Shown here: positions 8,482-18,087 of the stretch, in pieces | How positions within the stretch are numbered: the stretch's first letter is position 1 | Layout: each line of letters begins with the position of its first letter | Assembly: GCF_024505085.1 (NCBI RefSeq) | Contig: NZ_JANIBC010000016.1 | Coordinates: 1-59,619 of the forward strand | Length of the DNA stretch: 59,619 nucleotides | Source: Parvularcula maris | GTDB taxonomy: Bacteria; Pseudomonadota; Alphaproteobacteria; Caulobacterales; Parvularculaceae | Reading direction: 5' to 3' | Position numbers and translations under genes: made by a program | Notes under the pieces: generated by a model | What the model was told of the DNA's origin: nothing | The model's input: the letters and a program-made list of their open reading frames with translations, nothing else | The model's database searches: none

Positions 8482-10173
8482 CTAGGCTTCGGATGAGCTA
8501 GGTCTAAGCCAGTCTAGGGCTCTAAGGAGGGGCTCGCCCGCCTGGTACATGACCAACTGGCCCGCGTCGGGGACGGTCTCTATCTCGAATGTAGGATAGG
8601 CTTTTTGGACCGCCTTCACCTTGGCTGGGGGATAGACAGGGTCCTGCTCACCGCAGAGCATGCGTACCGGGCACTGAAGAGTGCGGAGGTCCTCTCTCCA
8701 ATCCGCGGCGATCAGACCCAGATCCTTCGTGAACGTCGCATGCCCCTGCGCGCTGAGCATGGACGCCGAGGCAGCCATCAGAGAGAGGGTACGCGGATCG
8801 CTGGTCGAGCGGCGATCGGGTTCGCTGTGCCCGAACATGCGGACGATGCCCTCGGCCATGCCCTTGGAGCGCACCAGTCTCAGCGATGCCAGCGCCGCAA
8901 CCTCCGTCGCCACCGAGCCGATGCTGGCCAAGCGCAACATGGTTTTCACCGCACCCGGCAAGTGAGAGAACCCGATGGGCGGCTTGAGGGGAACCGCAGC
9001 CCCGATGCTCAGAACCTTCTCGACCAAAGCCGGGTCCTGTGAGGCGAAACGCGCGATAGGCGTCAGCCCGTTCATCAGTCCGATTGCAGAGCAACGCTCG
9101 ATGTTCAGTATATCGCAGACATCCTTTAAGCTGCGTGCGCCAGCCGTGATGGCGCCTTCTCTTTCAAGCGGATCGCTGTTGCCGAAGCCGGGCCGCATCA
9201 CCACGATCAGGTTCAGGCCGCACTTTTTCGCGTGGTGCTGCACCTGCTCGGGCAGCATGTATCCTGTAAACGCACCGTGGGTCAGAAGGACCGGGTAACC
9301 GTCAGCCTGCCCCATGAAGGTCAGCGCGATCGCTCTTCCGTCGGGAGCTCTGACGATCTTCTCGCGACCGAGCGGATCGCGCCACCTCCCGGTAGCTCCC
9401 TCGATCTGTTCGGATCTTGCGGCCAACGCATTGAGCAGCCGGTTGAGCTCTAACTGGCGGGCCATGCCGGTCTTGGCGAAGATGGAGCGAAGCTGGGTCC
9501 GTACCGTACGCGGAGCGCTCTGTCGTTCCGCGGCGATCTCCTCCACCGCCTTGCCCTCGAAGATCATGCGGCTGACGTCGATCTCGGCTGCAGTGAGATC
9601 GAAGGCGGAAGAGAGGGTCTCGGCGACCTTTCCCGTCCACTCGACGGAGAGCGCGCGGATCAGGACATGCTGCGCTGCCTCGCCAGCGACGAAGCCTTCG
9701 GCCATGCCGGCTTCTCCGCTGGGCTTGGTGATGCGGAGCACCACCTGCGCCCTGTTGGCACCGGGACGCAGCATACGGAGCAACCGCTCGTACTCCTGCT
9801 CGCTGCCGGGATCGAGCCAGCTCCCCCTCGCCTCGGCGCCGCGCCGGGCGCCGAACATAAGCGCGCCTTCCTCGTTGAGGTCCGACACGGAGCCTGCCGC
9901 GTTGATCAGCACCGCAGCACTGCGGCTCTGCCTCAACACCGCTTCGGCCTCGTCTTCGGGGGAGGGGTCGGGCATTCGGGAAAGCAGTGATGCCACGCTC
10001 TTAAGTTGCCGTTCCAGCAAGCCCGGCTGGGTGCCTAGATCCTGCTCGTCCAAACGCGCGCCGCAACGTTCGAGGAACTCATCGAGCGCCGCCGGGTCGG
10101 CAGCGCAGCGGTAGCTCGCCTCGATGATCTCGAGGTCGCTCAGCACCGGGTGGTCACCGTCCCCGCTCAGCAC
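8482..10173 (-). CDS. LuxR-type HTH regulator fused to a degenerate alpha/beta-hydrolase domain
   Basis: This is a 563-residue, three-part protein: an N-terminal region with a PAS-like stretch (AAVLINAAGSVSDLNEEG, residues 86-104), a LuxR-family helix-turn-helix at about 193-245 (LTAAEIDVSRMIFEGKAVEE), and an alpha/beta-hydrolase fold from about 270 to the end. The hydrolase part keeps the oxyanion-side HGAFTG, GFGNSDP and the acid Asp511 (CGEQDP). The nucleophile elbow reads G-L-M-N-G (Met367 for Ser), and the catalytic His position is Gln539 (DAGQ). It is therefore probably not an esterase; I infer a ligand-binding sensor module driving a DNA-binding domain. The GTG start has AGAGGAG upstream. 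It lies 56 nt downstream of the giant FG-GAP gene and 5' of the TonB receptor on the same strand. Confidence 0.85.
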   Translation of the reverse strand: MLSGDGDHPVLSDLEIIEASYRCAADPAALDEFLERCGARLDEQDLGTQPGLLERQLKSVASLLSRMPDPSPEDEAEAVLRQSRSAAVLINAAGSVSDLNEEGALMFGARRGAEARGSWLDPGSEQEYERLLRMLRPGANRAQVVLRITKPSGEAGMAEGFVAGEAAQHVLIRALSVEWTGKVAETLSSAFDLTAAEIDVSRMIFEGKAVEEIAAERQSAPRTVRTQLRSIFAKTGMARQLELNRLLNALAARSEQIEGATGRWRDPLGREKIVRAPDGRAIALTFMGQADGYPVLLTHGAFTGYMLPEQVQHHAKKCGLNLIVVMRPGFGNSDPLEREGAITAGARSLKDVCDILNIERCSAIGLMNGLTPIARFASQDPALVEKVLSIGAAVPLKPPIGFSHLPGAVKTMLRLASIGSVATEVAALASLRLVRSKGMAEGIVRMFGHSEPDRRSTSDPRTLSLMAASASMLSAQGHATFTKDLGLIAADWREDLRTLQCPVRMLCGEQDPVYPPAKVKAVQKAYPTFEIETVPDAGQLVMYQAGEPLLRALDWLRPSSSEA

Positions 10174-10229
10174 GCACTCCTCTCGCCAGTCTGCAGGGTA
10201 ACGGCGCCCAGGGCTCGCCGCAAGCGGAC

Positions 10230-13200
10230 CTAGACGAAGGTGATATCGTCCATGGCCTGGGCGCCCATGACCTGGATGAGATCGAAATCCGGCCCTGCAT
10301 AGAGGTAGACGCTGCCGCCGAAGGCGAAGCTGCTGACCACTTGCTGACCACCTAGGTCGATGACGTCGCCCTCGCCCCAGAGGATACGGGTCGTCTCTCG
10401 CAAGCCGTTCGAGAGCTCGTCACCGAAGAGGTAGGTGTCGGCCCCCTCACCTCCGTCGAGGACATCGTAGAGGCCCTTCCCGCCGCTCAAGAGGTCGTCA
10501 CCGGCTCCGCCCAGGAGATAGTCATTGCCTGCGCCGCCAAAGAGCTCGTCGTCTCCGCCCTCCCCGCTGAGCGTATCGTTTCCGAGCCCGCCGACCAGTT
10601 GCTCGGCCAGCGCATCCCCGGTGAGGATGTCGTTGCCATCGTTGCCTGACGGCGCGAGGTCGACCGCGGTGACCCGCAGCGCGCCGAAACCGTCATCCTC
10701 GATCTCGAACCTCGTGTTCGAGAAGTCGCCTTCGAGGGTCACCACCGGGTCGTCTTCGTCGAAACCATCGCCGTCGGCGTCGATGGTGAGGATCGCCGAG
10801 CCGAAGGTCAGCCTCACCTGGTCCAGCGACAGATTGTCGGCGGCGATCAGGAGCTGATCGCCCTGGGTCTGGCCGGACGCGGCCTGGAACCCCGTGACGG
10901 TAGCGAAGTTCAGCTCCGTCAGCGGAATATAGAAGATATCCGACGAAGCCGTGCCTATCACCTGCGAGATATCGCTGGTGAGGGAGACGACGTTGAGGTC
11001 GGTGGCGCGGATGAACGTGCTATCGCCCCCGCCGGCGCTCGTGCTCGTGCTCGTCACGATGAAATTGGTGGAGGATGCCGCCATTCCGCCGAAGAGAAGC
11101 GTCAGCTCGGTGATGACCGCGTTCTCGTCTCGCTGAAGTGAAAGGCTGGTGCCCGTCGATCCGTCCGCCGCCAGGGTTACACCGCTTACGGATAGAATGT
11201 CTGCCTGGGTGAATCGGATGCCGCGCACGCTGACTACCTCGTTGTTCACGGCAAAGTCCATGATCGTATCGCCGTCGAGCTCTGCGACACTGCCGTCGAA
11301 GCTGTCACGTCCGCCGCCGCCGATGACGATGTCCGTGCCTAGACCCGGATGAAGCTGATCGCTCCCCTCTCCCCCATCGAGGAGGTCGTTTCCGTCTCCC
11401 CCGTTGAGAATGTCTTGTCCGGCTGCGCCTAGAAGGTTGTCATCGCCCCCGAAGCCTAGAAGCTCGTCATCGCCGTCGCCGCCGTCGAGCACGTCCCGCT
11501 GTGCGCCGCCGACCAGCCTGTCATTGCCTGCCTCGCCGAAGATGACGGCTGAACCAAGGTTGACGGCCACCTCGTCGTTCCCTGCCCCGGCCAACACCAG
11601 ATCGGAACCGCCCCCGGTCGTGATGGTGTCGTCGAAGGCCGAAGCCGTCAGCGTATCGCTCCCCGTACCGAGGAAGACGCTGATGCTCATGTCATTGGCG
11701 ATGTCAGGCGTCTGGACGGTGATCGAACGTAGGTCGACCGTGCGCCCGGCACCCTGCGCATCCTCAAACACGATGCCGATACGCCCGGTCTGGGCGAGGT
11801 CGATGATCGGGACGATCGGTCCTGGTATTGTGTCGCTGGCGAAACGTAGGTCGACGGAGAAGGCCGCTCCGGACTGGAGGGGCGTGCTGTCGAAGGAGAT
11901 CGTCCCCATACCGTCGAGCTGCGCGGCGCTGAGAATGTAGGTGCGGAGAGGCGCAAGGATCGTCCGCTCGAACCCGGTGATCGAGCCGCTGCTGAGATCG
12001 ACATCCCCGACTGGGAAGGTCTCCAGGAACTCACCGGCAATCTCGAACGCGGTCGGTGCCAGGATGCGCAACTCATCAGTACCCGTGCCGCCATCGAGGT
12101 CGATCAAGCTGTTGAGGCTGAAGGCCGGGGCACGAACCGAAATCGTATCGTCCCCTGAGCCGCCTCGCGCGAAGGGTTGGTCAGTGACGATGAGATCGTT
12201 GCCGTTCCCGCCATCTGCTACCGGAACGAGGGGCTGGCCTGAGACGTCCGATAACAAGGGCTGAGAGCCGAGCTGGATCAGCGTATCTTCTCCGTCGCCG
12301 CCGAAAAGGTCCGACCCCACGCCCCAAAGTGTGTCGTTGCCAGCCTCGCCGAACAGCTCGCTCACGGCACCCTCGAAGAGCGGGGTGAAGTTGATGCCGA
12401 ACTGGAGGTAGTCCTGCCACTGACTACGGTCGAAGGAGACGAGGACATCGTTGCCGTCCCCGCCAAAGAACCGCGAGAAACCTCGATTGCCGGTAAGGAG
12501 ATCGTCGCCGCCGCCGCTTCGAACCTCGATCAACCTTGGCGAGCCGAAAGCATCCGCGGCAGAGAAGTCCAGCGACGAGTTGTCTTGGAAGTCGGTCGAC
12601 GAGAAGTCGAAGGCGATGAGGTCAGCGTACTCCCATTCGGTCGTGACGAACAGCGTCGCGTCAGCGCTCAGCACGGGGGGAGCGATCTGCAAGGCCGCGT
12701 TCGAGCCGAAAGAGCTCTGCCCGTCAATGCGGAGGTTGAAGAAGAGGTCGCTGCCGATCAGGGCCGGATCGAGGTCCGTACGGAAGGGTGCCTGGTCGAA
12801 AACCCGGAGTGATGTCCAGAGTAGGGTCGAGAAGGCGTAGATACCGTTCCCTGCAAACTCCACCACCTCGAAGCCCTGAAGGCTCACATTGAAGCCGAGA
12901 TCGAGGCCCTCCCCGAAGACGAGGCGGTTCTCCTCATCGGCCGTAAGTCTCGATGCTGTCGCGAAGATCGTCTCGATACGGCCACGTAGCTCGACCGTGT
13001 CGGAACCGGTACCCATATCGATGATCAAGTTTTCGCCCGCTGCGATGACCCTGTCGTCCCCCGCCTCGCCGAAGAACTGATCGCCGCTGTCTTCGAACAC
13101 GGAGAGATCGGCGAAATCGTTTCCTGCGCCGCCGACGAAGATATCGGGACAGTCGGTATCGAGGAAGATATCATCGCCTGTTCCGCCGAAGATCGGGTCG

Positions 13201-16200
13201 TCTTCCCCGACGAGCTGGATGGTAATCTGGCGCTCGACGAAACTTCCCTGCCCGTCCCCGAGCTCCACCGTCACGCTGATCTCTAGCGTGTCGCAGGAAC
13301 GCAGATCGTTGAAGTCGGGATGATCGGTATCGAAGGTCAGTAGCCCAGAGGCCGTGTTGACGGTCAGACCTGTCGGAAGATCGGCAGGAAGGGCGGTGAT
13401 CAGCACCTGATCGTTCGTATCGGGATCGGTCACCCCGTCGAACAGATCGGCGGTCAAGAGCCCCGTGCCCTCCCTAGCGAAAAGACCGACATCCGTAGCC
13501 TGCAGCGGGTCGTTCGTACCGACGAGCGTGATGTCGACCGTGCGCTCGACCGAACCGCCCTGGCCGTCCTCGATGGTGATCGAGAAGCTCTCCGTACGCA
13601 GCTCACCGGCGGCGAGCTCCTGCAGCGCAGCATCCGCCCCGTCGACCGTCACCGTGGCGGCTCCCTGGTCGACCGTGATCCAGGAAGGCAACTGCCCTGT
13701 GATAGCGGCAATGCTGAGGGGGTCGTTATTGGCGTCGATAACCCCGTCCAGAAGGTCGAAGGTCGAGAGCTGGTCCTCCGTCACCTGAACGGCGAGAGCG
13801 CCGGGTGAGAGCGGCGGGTCGTTCTCGCCGCTGACGGTGACCGTTACGGTGGCGCTCGGGTTGACCGCGCCGAACCCTGCTCCTCCGTTGACGACATAGA
13901 CCGAACCGGCATCCGCCACGTTCGAGGGATCGGAAGCCGGTGCGCCGATGACGAGATCGGGCGCACCGTCGCCATTCACGTCGCCGCCGCCAGCGAGGGC
14001 CGCGCCGACCGCGTCGGAAGCGCTGGCCCCTTCGAGTACCAGACCCTGGTTCGACACGAGGGTAGCGGCATCGGTCGAGGCTGCCCAACTGGCCGATCCG
14101 AAGATGACGAAGGCCTGCCCCGAGCCCTCGGCACCGATCGCGAAGTCATCGAGGCCGTCGGCATTGATATCGCCGAGGCCGGTGATGGACGAGCCGAACC
14201 GCGCATCTTCGGCTGGACCGTCGATGATCACCCCCTGCTCCGGGGTGAGGACGTCAAGAGAGATGTCGCCGTTAAAGCCTCCCTCGGGCTGGAACAGCAG
14301 GTATACCCGGCCCTGGTCGCTGGAGACCGCTGGCGCGCTGACGGCGATGTCCTGGCGTCCGTCCCCGTTGACGTCTCCGACCGCTGCGATGGACGTTCCG
14401 AGTTCGGAGAAGATACTGCCGGTCGAGATCGTCAGGATACCGTCCGACAGACCGTTGCGCAGGTCCAAGCTCGCGGCTCCGTCGCTGCGTCCGAAGACGA
14501 TATAGGCCTCGCCGTTGACGAGGTTGTCTCCAACGCCGTTCGAGCCGGGCGCGCCGATCAGAATGTCCGCCAGACCGTCGCCGTTCAGGTCGGGCGCGAG
14601 ATCGAGGGCAGCTCCGAACCTCTCGGGGAAGGAGAAGCCGTTGAAACCCAGACCGAAGATGGTGAAGCCGTCGCTGCCATCGACCTCCTCGGGGGCGCCG
14701 GTGGGGCCGCTGCCTTCGGCACCGAACATGACATAGACCGCCCCGGCCCCGCCGCGGCCGAACTCGTTGGCGGCGGGGGCACCGATGACCAAGTCGTCCA
14801 GGCCGTCCCCGTTGATGTCTCGCCCCCCTGCGATAGCCGTGCCGAGCTCGGAGAAGGCGTCCGCGGACTCCAGAGTGGTGAGACCGGTACTGCCGCCCAA
14901 AGGCATGAGGTCGATCTGTGAAGGGAAGGCTTCGCTTCTTCCGTAGACGATCCAGACGGTCGGATCGACCTCACCCGGACCGCTGACGGCGAAATCGTCG
15001 AAGCCGTCACCGTTCACATCGCCTACTCCTGATACCGACTGTCCGATATCGAAGGTCGCATCGACGAAGGGGGCGTTCAGCGGGGTCTCGGGAACGGCGA
15101 GCCGGGCGAAGCCTGTGCCGCTGCCGAGATCAAGCGTAGCACCGCCGGCTTGCCCGAACACCAGATAGGCTGCGCCTGAGGACTTCAGAGACGGGTCGGT
15201 CAGCTCCGGTGCGCCGATGACAAAATCGTCGATACCGTCGCCGTTCACGTCGCCGACGATGGCGACCCTCTGTCCAACGCCTCCCCCGGCGATCGCGCCG
15301 TTGAGGACACGGCCCGAGCCGGAACCGAGCGCCGTCAGGGACAGCGACGTGTCGCCTTGAAGAGAGTAGGAGAACACATCCTGCTCCTCTTCACCCGTAC
15401 CCAGATCATCGAAGGCGCCGTTAGGATCGTAGCTGAGCCTGCCGCCGCTGAGGAGGGTGACGGTGGCGCCCGACGCCAAGGTCAGGGTCTCGCCCTCGGC
15501 CAGCTCCTGGCCCTCGACGGACAATAGCTGGCTCCCCGCGGGATCATTGGCCAGAACGTCGATGACGACCGGTTGGGAGGCGGCGGTGGCGGCTGTGTCG
15601 TTGCCCGGCCCGGCATCACCGCTACCTGTGACGTCCACGGTGACGGTGGCCGTCGAGGTCTGCTCCTCTAGCTCTGCCTCGCCGTAGAGGACCCGGAACC
15701 GGCCTTCGGCTGTCCCCTCCCCCGCGCTCCAGTCGGGGGCGCCGATGATCATGTCGTCGACACCGTCGCCGTCGATGTCACCGACACCTGCGACGCTGGT
15801 GCCGATACGCTCGATCCCGTCCCCGAACCCCAAGCGTATACCGTCGAGGATGAACGCAACGTCCGTATCGAGATAGGATGCAGCGTAGGCGGACGGTCCG
15901 CCCAAGATCACGAAAACCTCGCCGCTCGGCGTGCCGAAGCCGCGCTGAGATAGTGGCGCGCCGATGATCAAGTCGCTGTAGCCGTCGGCGTTGAGATCGC
16001 TGCTGCCGTCGATGCTGTAGCCGAACTCGGCATTGCTGTCGGTGCTGCTGATGACGAAGCCGTCCGTGCCGTCCAGACCAGCGAGGTCGACCTGGCTGCC
16101 GAAGCCACCCTCTCGACCGAACACCACATAGACCACGCCGCCGCCCTGCTCAGGCGAACCGATGGCGATATCGGCGAGGCCGTCTCCATTGAAGTCGGCC

Positions 16201-17414
16201 ATCCCGGTAACGGCGAAGCCCGTCTGGTTGTCCCCCGCCGGACCGATGAAGGTCGTCCGTCCCAGGAGGGGGTCACCATAGATGAGCTGCACCTGCTCCA
16301 GCTCTGAGACGGTAGAGGTGGCATTGCCTGGGTCGTAGATACCGAAGAGGAGATCCTGAATGCCGTCGCCATCGACGTCACCCGCCACGGCGGCCCTTGC
16401 GTTCTCGGTGTTGTAGGACCCCTCGAAGCCGAGATCGACGATCTGCTGACGGAAGGATCTAAGATCGACCAGCCCGTCGGCTATGGTCGCCTGGCCGTAG
16501 AGGATGATGTTCTTCGCCTGGTTCTCCGATGCCAGGATGAGGTCGTCGAAGCCGTCGCCGTCTAGGTCTCCCGCCGAGACCACCTCGTCCGTGTCGGGCG
16601 AGAAGAAGGTGACGAGGTTCTGCAGCCCGGTAACCCCCGCAGGAAGACTGGCGGTCAGGTCGAGGCTGGCGGAGCTGGGGTCCGCGGCCACGTCCCGGCC
16701 CCAGACCACGTAGTAGGAGACCCTGTCCTCCCCGACGCTGGGTGCACCGTCCTCGCCCCGGATGATGACGTCGGAGAAGCCGTCTCCGTTGAGGTCGGCC
16801 ATGGTCAGGGCCGCGTCGCGGCTGCCCAGCTTGGAGAGGTAGGCCACGTCCGCGCTGATGACGAAACCGTTGGTGCCGTCGAGATCGGCTAGGGCGAAGT
16901 CCTCAGGCAGTCCGCCTTCCCTGCCGAAGACGACATAGGTGCTGCCTGCCTCCAGTCCTGCGAAACCATGGACGGGCGCTGCAACGATGAAGTCGGCTAG
17001 GCCGTCTCCATTGAAGTCGCCGCCGCCCGCCACCCCCAGGCCGAGACGGGCACCGAGCACCCCGCCATCCACGACCGCACCGTCCTCAGGCGCGATGGCG
17101 CGAATGCTGAAGAAGCCGGGGATGCCGAAGGAGAAGGTGGAGCCGAAGCCGGGGTCCTCGTCGATGGCGACTTCGTACTCGAACGAGAGGAGGCCGAGCG
17201 TCCCCCCGATGATCGTGACGATACCACCGGCGCCGACGGTCACCTTGCTGCCGTCGGGCAGCGTAACGGTATCGCCGACAGCGACGTCCACGCCGCCGAT
17301 CGACGAGATGCGAGGCACCTCCGCACCGGCAGGGAACTGATCATTGCCGAAGAGATCGACGGTCAGCGCTTCGCCGACCGTTGCGCTGAAACTATCATCG
17401 ACGGTCACGAGCAT
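10230..17414 (-). CDS. Giant secreted FG-GAP / cadherin-like / RTX protein
   Basis: The product has 2394 residues and no N-terminal signal peptide. An Ig-like domain occupies about 1-115. Then come seven FG-GAP motifs (DxNGDGxxD type; about 125-595), a second Ig-like domain with VIDVLANDP (about 600-695), seven more FG-GAP motifs (about 700-1190), two cadherin-like domains (about 1200-1405), and a long RTX-type region to the C-terminus with GGxGxDxLxGG nonapeptides densest at about 1930-2050 and 2258-2335. Seven plus seven FG-GAP motifs imply two integrin-alpha-like beta-propellers. Many acidic Ca2+-binding repeats and the missing signal peptide point to type I secretion with a C-terminal signal, although no ABC exporter is in the window. 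The role is probably adhesion or surface layer. AAAGGA precedes the ATG; the VPxPA-CTERM gene ends 21 nt upstream and is probably co-transcribed. Confidence 0.88.
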   Translation of the reverse strand: MLVTVDDSFSATVGEALTVDLFGNDQFPAGAEVPRISSIGGVDVAVGDTVTLPDGSKVTVGAGGIVTIIGGTLGLLSFEYEVAIDEDPGFGSTFSFGIPGFFSIRAIAPEDGAVVDGGVLGARLGLGVAGGGDFNGDGLADFIVAAPVHGFAGLEAGSTYVVFGREGGLPEDFALADLDGTNGFVISADVAYLSKLGSRDAALTMADLNGDGFSDVIIRGEDGAPSVGEDRVSYYVVWGRDVAADPSSASLDLTASLPAGVTGLQNLVTFFSPDTDEVVSAGDLDGDGFDDLILASENQAKNIILYGQATIADGLVDLRSFRQQIVDLGFEGSYNTENARAAVAGDVDGDGIQDLLFGIYDPGNATSTVSELEQVQLIYGDPLLGRTTFIGPAGDNQTGFAVTGMADFNGDGLADIAIGSPEQGGGVVYVVFGREGGFGSQVDLAGLDGTDGFVISSTDSNAEFGYSIDGSSDLNADGYSDLIIGAPLSQRGFGTPSGEVFVILGGPSAYAASYLDTDVAFILDGIRLGFGDGIERIGTSVAGVGDIDGDGVDDMIIGAPDWSAGEGTAEGRFRVLYGEAELEEQTSTATVTVDVTGSGDAGPGNDTAATAASQPVVIDVLANDPAGSQLLSVEGQELAEGETLTLASGATVTLLSGGRLSYDPNGAFDDLGTGEEEQDVFSYSLQGDTSLSLTALGSGSGRVLNGAIAGGGVGQRVAIVGDVNGDGIDDFVIGAPELTDPSLKSSGAAYLVFGQAGGATLDLGSGTGFARLAVPETPLNAPFVDATFDIGQSVSGVGDVNGDGFDDFAVSGPGEVDPTVWIVYGRSEAFPSQIDLMPLGGSTGLTTLESADAFSELGTAIAGGRDINGDGLDDLVIGAPAANEFGRGGAGAVYVMFGAEGSGPTGAPEEVDGSDGFTIFGLGFNGFSFPERFGAALDLAPDLNGDGLADILIGAPGSNGVGDNLVNGEAYIVFGRSDGAASLDLRNGLSDGILTISTGSIFSELGTSIAAVGDVNGDGRQDIAVSAPAVSSDQGRVYLLFQPEGGFNGDISLDVLTPEQGVIIDGPAEDARFGSSITGLGDINADGLDDFAIGAEGSGQAFVIFGSASWAASTDAATLVSNQGLVLEGASASDAVGAALAGGGDVNGDGAPDLVIGAPASDPSNVADAGSVYVVNGGAGFGAVNPSATVTVTVSGENDPPLSPGALAVQVTEDQLSTFDLLDGVIDANNDPLSIAAITGQLPSWITVDQGAATVTVDGADAALQELAAGELRTESFSITIEDGQGGSVERTVDITLVGTNDPLQATDVGLFAREGTGLLTADLFDGVTDPDTNDQVLITALPADLPTGLTVNTASGLLTFDTDHPDFNDLRSCDTLEISVTVELGDGQGSFVERQITIQLVGEDDPIFGGTGDDIFLDTDCPDIFVGGAGNDFADLSVFEDSGDQFFGEAGDDRVIAAGENLIIDMGTGSDTVELRGRIETIFATASRLTADEENRLVFGEGLDLGFNVSLQGFEVVEFAGNGIYAFSTLLWTSLRVFDQAPFRTDLDPALIGSDLFFNLRIDGQSSFGSNAALQIAPPVLSADATLFVTTEWEYADLIAFDFSSTDFQDNSSLDFSAADAFGSPRLIEVRSGGGDDLLTGNRGFSRFFGGDGNDVLVSFDRSQWQDYLQFGINFTPLFEGAVSELFGEAGNDTLWGVGSDLFGGDGEDTLIQLGSQPLLSDVSGQPLVPVADGGNGNDLIVTDQPFARGGSGDDTISVRAPAFSLNSLIDLDGGTGTDELRILAPTAFEIAGEFLETFPVGDVDLSSGSITGFERTILAPLRTYILSAAQLDGMGTISFDSTPLQSGAAFSVDLRFASDTIPGPIVPIIDLAQTGRIGIVFEDAQGAGRTVDLRSITVQTPDIANDMSISVFLGTGSDTLTASAFDDTITTGGGSDLVLAGAGNDEVAVNLGSAVIFGEAGNDRLVGGAQRDVLDGGDGDDELLGFGGDDNLLGAAGQDILNGGDGNDLLDGGEGSDQLHPGLGTDIVIGGGGRDSFDGSVAELDGDTIMDFAVNNEVVSVRGIRFTQADILSVSGVTLAADGSTGTSLSLQRDENAVITELTLLFGGMAASSTNFIVTSTSTSAGGGDSTFIRATDLNVVSLTSDISQVIGTASSDIFYIPLTELNFATVTGFQAASGQTQGDQLLIAADNLSLDQVRLTFGSAILTIDADGDGFDEDDPVVTLEGDFSNTRFEIEDDGFGALRVTAVDLAPSGNDGNDILTGDALAEQLVGGLGNDTLSGEGGDDELFGGAGNDYLLGGAGDDLLSGGKGLYDVLDGGEGADTYLFGDELSNGLRETTRILWGEGDVIDLGGQQVVSSFAFGGSVYLYAGPDFDLIQVMGAQAMDDITFV

Positions 17415-17435
17415 GGGTTTTCCTTTGGTGTGAGA

Positions 17436-17957
17436 TCAGGCGCTCGAACAGCTTATCCGGCGGCGGAGGAAGAGAAGAACGGGAGCGAAGAGCAGCGCGG
17501 CGGCAGGCACGGGAACCGGATCGGCGTCCAAGGTTGCGACGCTGATGAGCACCGGGTTGGCCGGTGAGAGGGCCGGAAAGGAGCTCTGCGACGTCAGGGT
17601 GACGACGAGGTCCGTGAGCGCCGGAAGGCCGAGCCCAGGCCCCTGCAAGACGAACGATGCCGAGAAAACCTGCTGGCTCGCCGAAGCCGTACCTTCCTGC
17701 AGTGCGAACAGGCTAGGCACGCCCGTCCCGCTCGTCACGGCGAGTGTCAGCCCGCTGACGACGCCGCCGTTCAGCACACCATTCGTGATGGTGATGTTTT
17801 CCCCTGATAGCAGCGTACCGACGATATCCCCGGACTGGGCACCGGGAGGCGGCGGTAGCACGATGCCACTAGCCTCTACGATCGTAGCCGCTCTAGCTCC
17901 CCCCACGGTAGCGAGCAGGAAGGCCGCAACAAGGCCCACAACACGAAACAAAGGCAT
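17436..17957 (-). CDS. Small VPxPA-CTERM (exosortase-sorted) protein
   Basis: This is a secreted protein of about 173 residues. A signal peptide (MPLFRVVGLVAAFLLATVGG, cleavage near ARA) leads into a beta-rich Ser/Thr/Gly domain that I do not recognise. The C-terminus is a tripartite sorting signal: VPVPAAALLFAPVLLFLRRR, i.e. a VPxPA motif, hydrophobic segment and Arg cluster, matching the VPLPA-CTERM class cleaved by an exosortase (XrtD type). I chose the ATG at 17957, which gives the better signal peptide; a GTG at 17978 (MKTGGGV extension) is possible. The gene directly precedes the giant FG-GAP/RTX gene (21-nt gap), so the two probably work together at the cell surface. No exosortase gene lies in the window. 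Confidence 0.8.
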   Translation of the reverse strand: MPLFRVVGLVAAFLLATVGGARAATIVEASGIVLPPPPGAQSGDIVGTLLSGENITITNGVLNGGVVSGLTLAVTSGTGVPSLFALQEGTASASQQVFSASFVLQGPGLGLPALTDLVVTLTSQSSFPALSPANPVLISVATLDADPVPVPAAALLFAPVLLFLRRRISCSSA

Positions 17958-18087
17958 GACGCCGCCCCCGGTTTTCACTTACCCAATCGTGAAGATAAGG
18001 AAGGCGCGGGCGGCACGCATACGCCATTTGACGTACGGTACTCAATAACAGCCAGAGGGTTGCTTCGGGACCTGCTGGGTCAGACCG

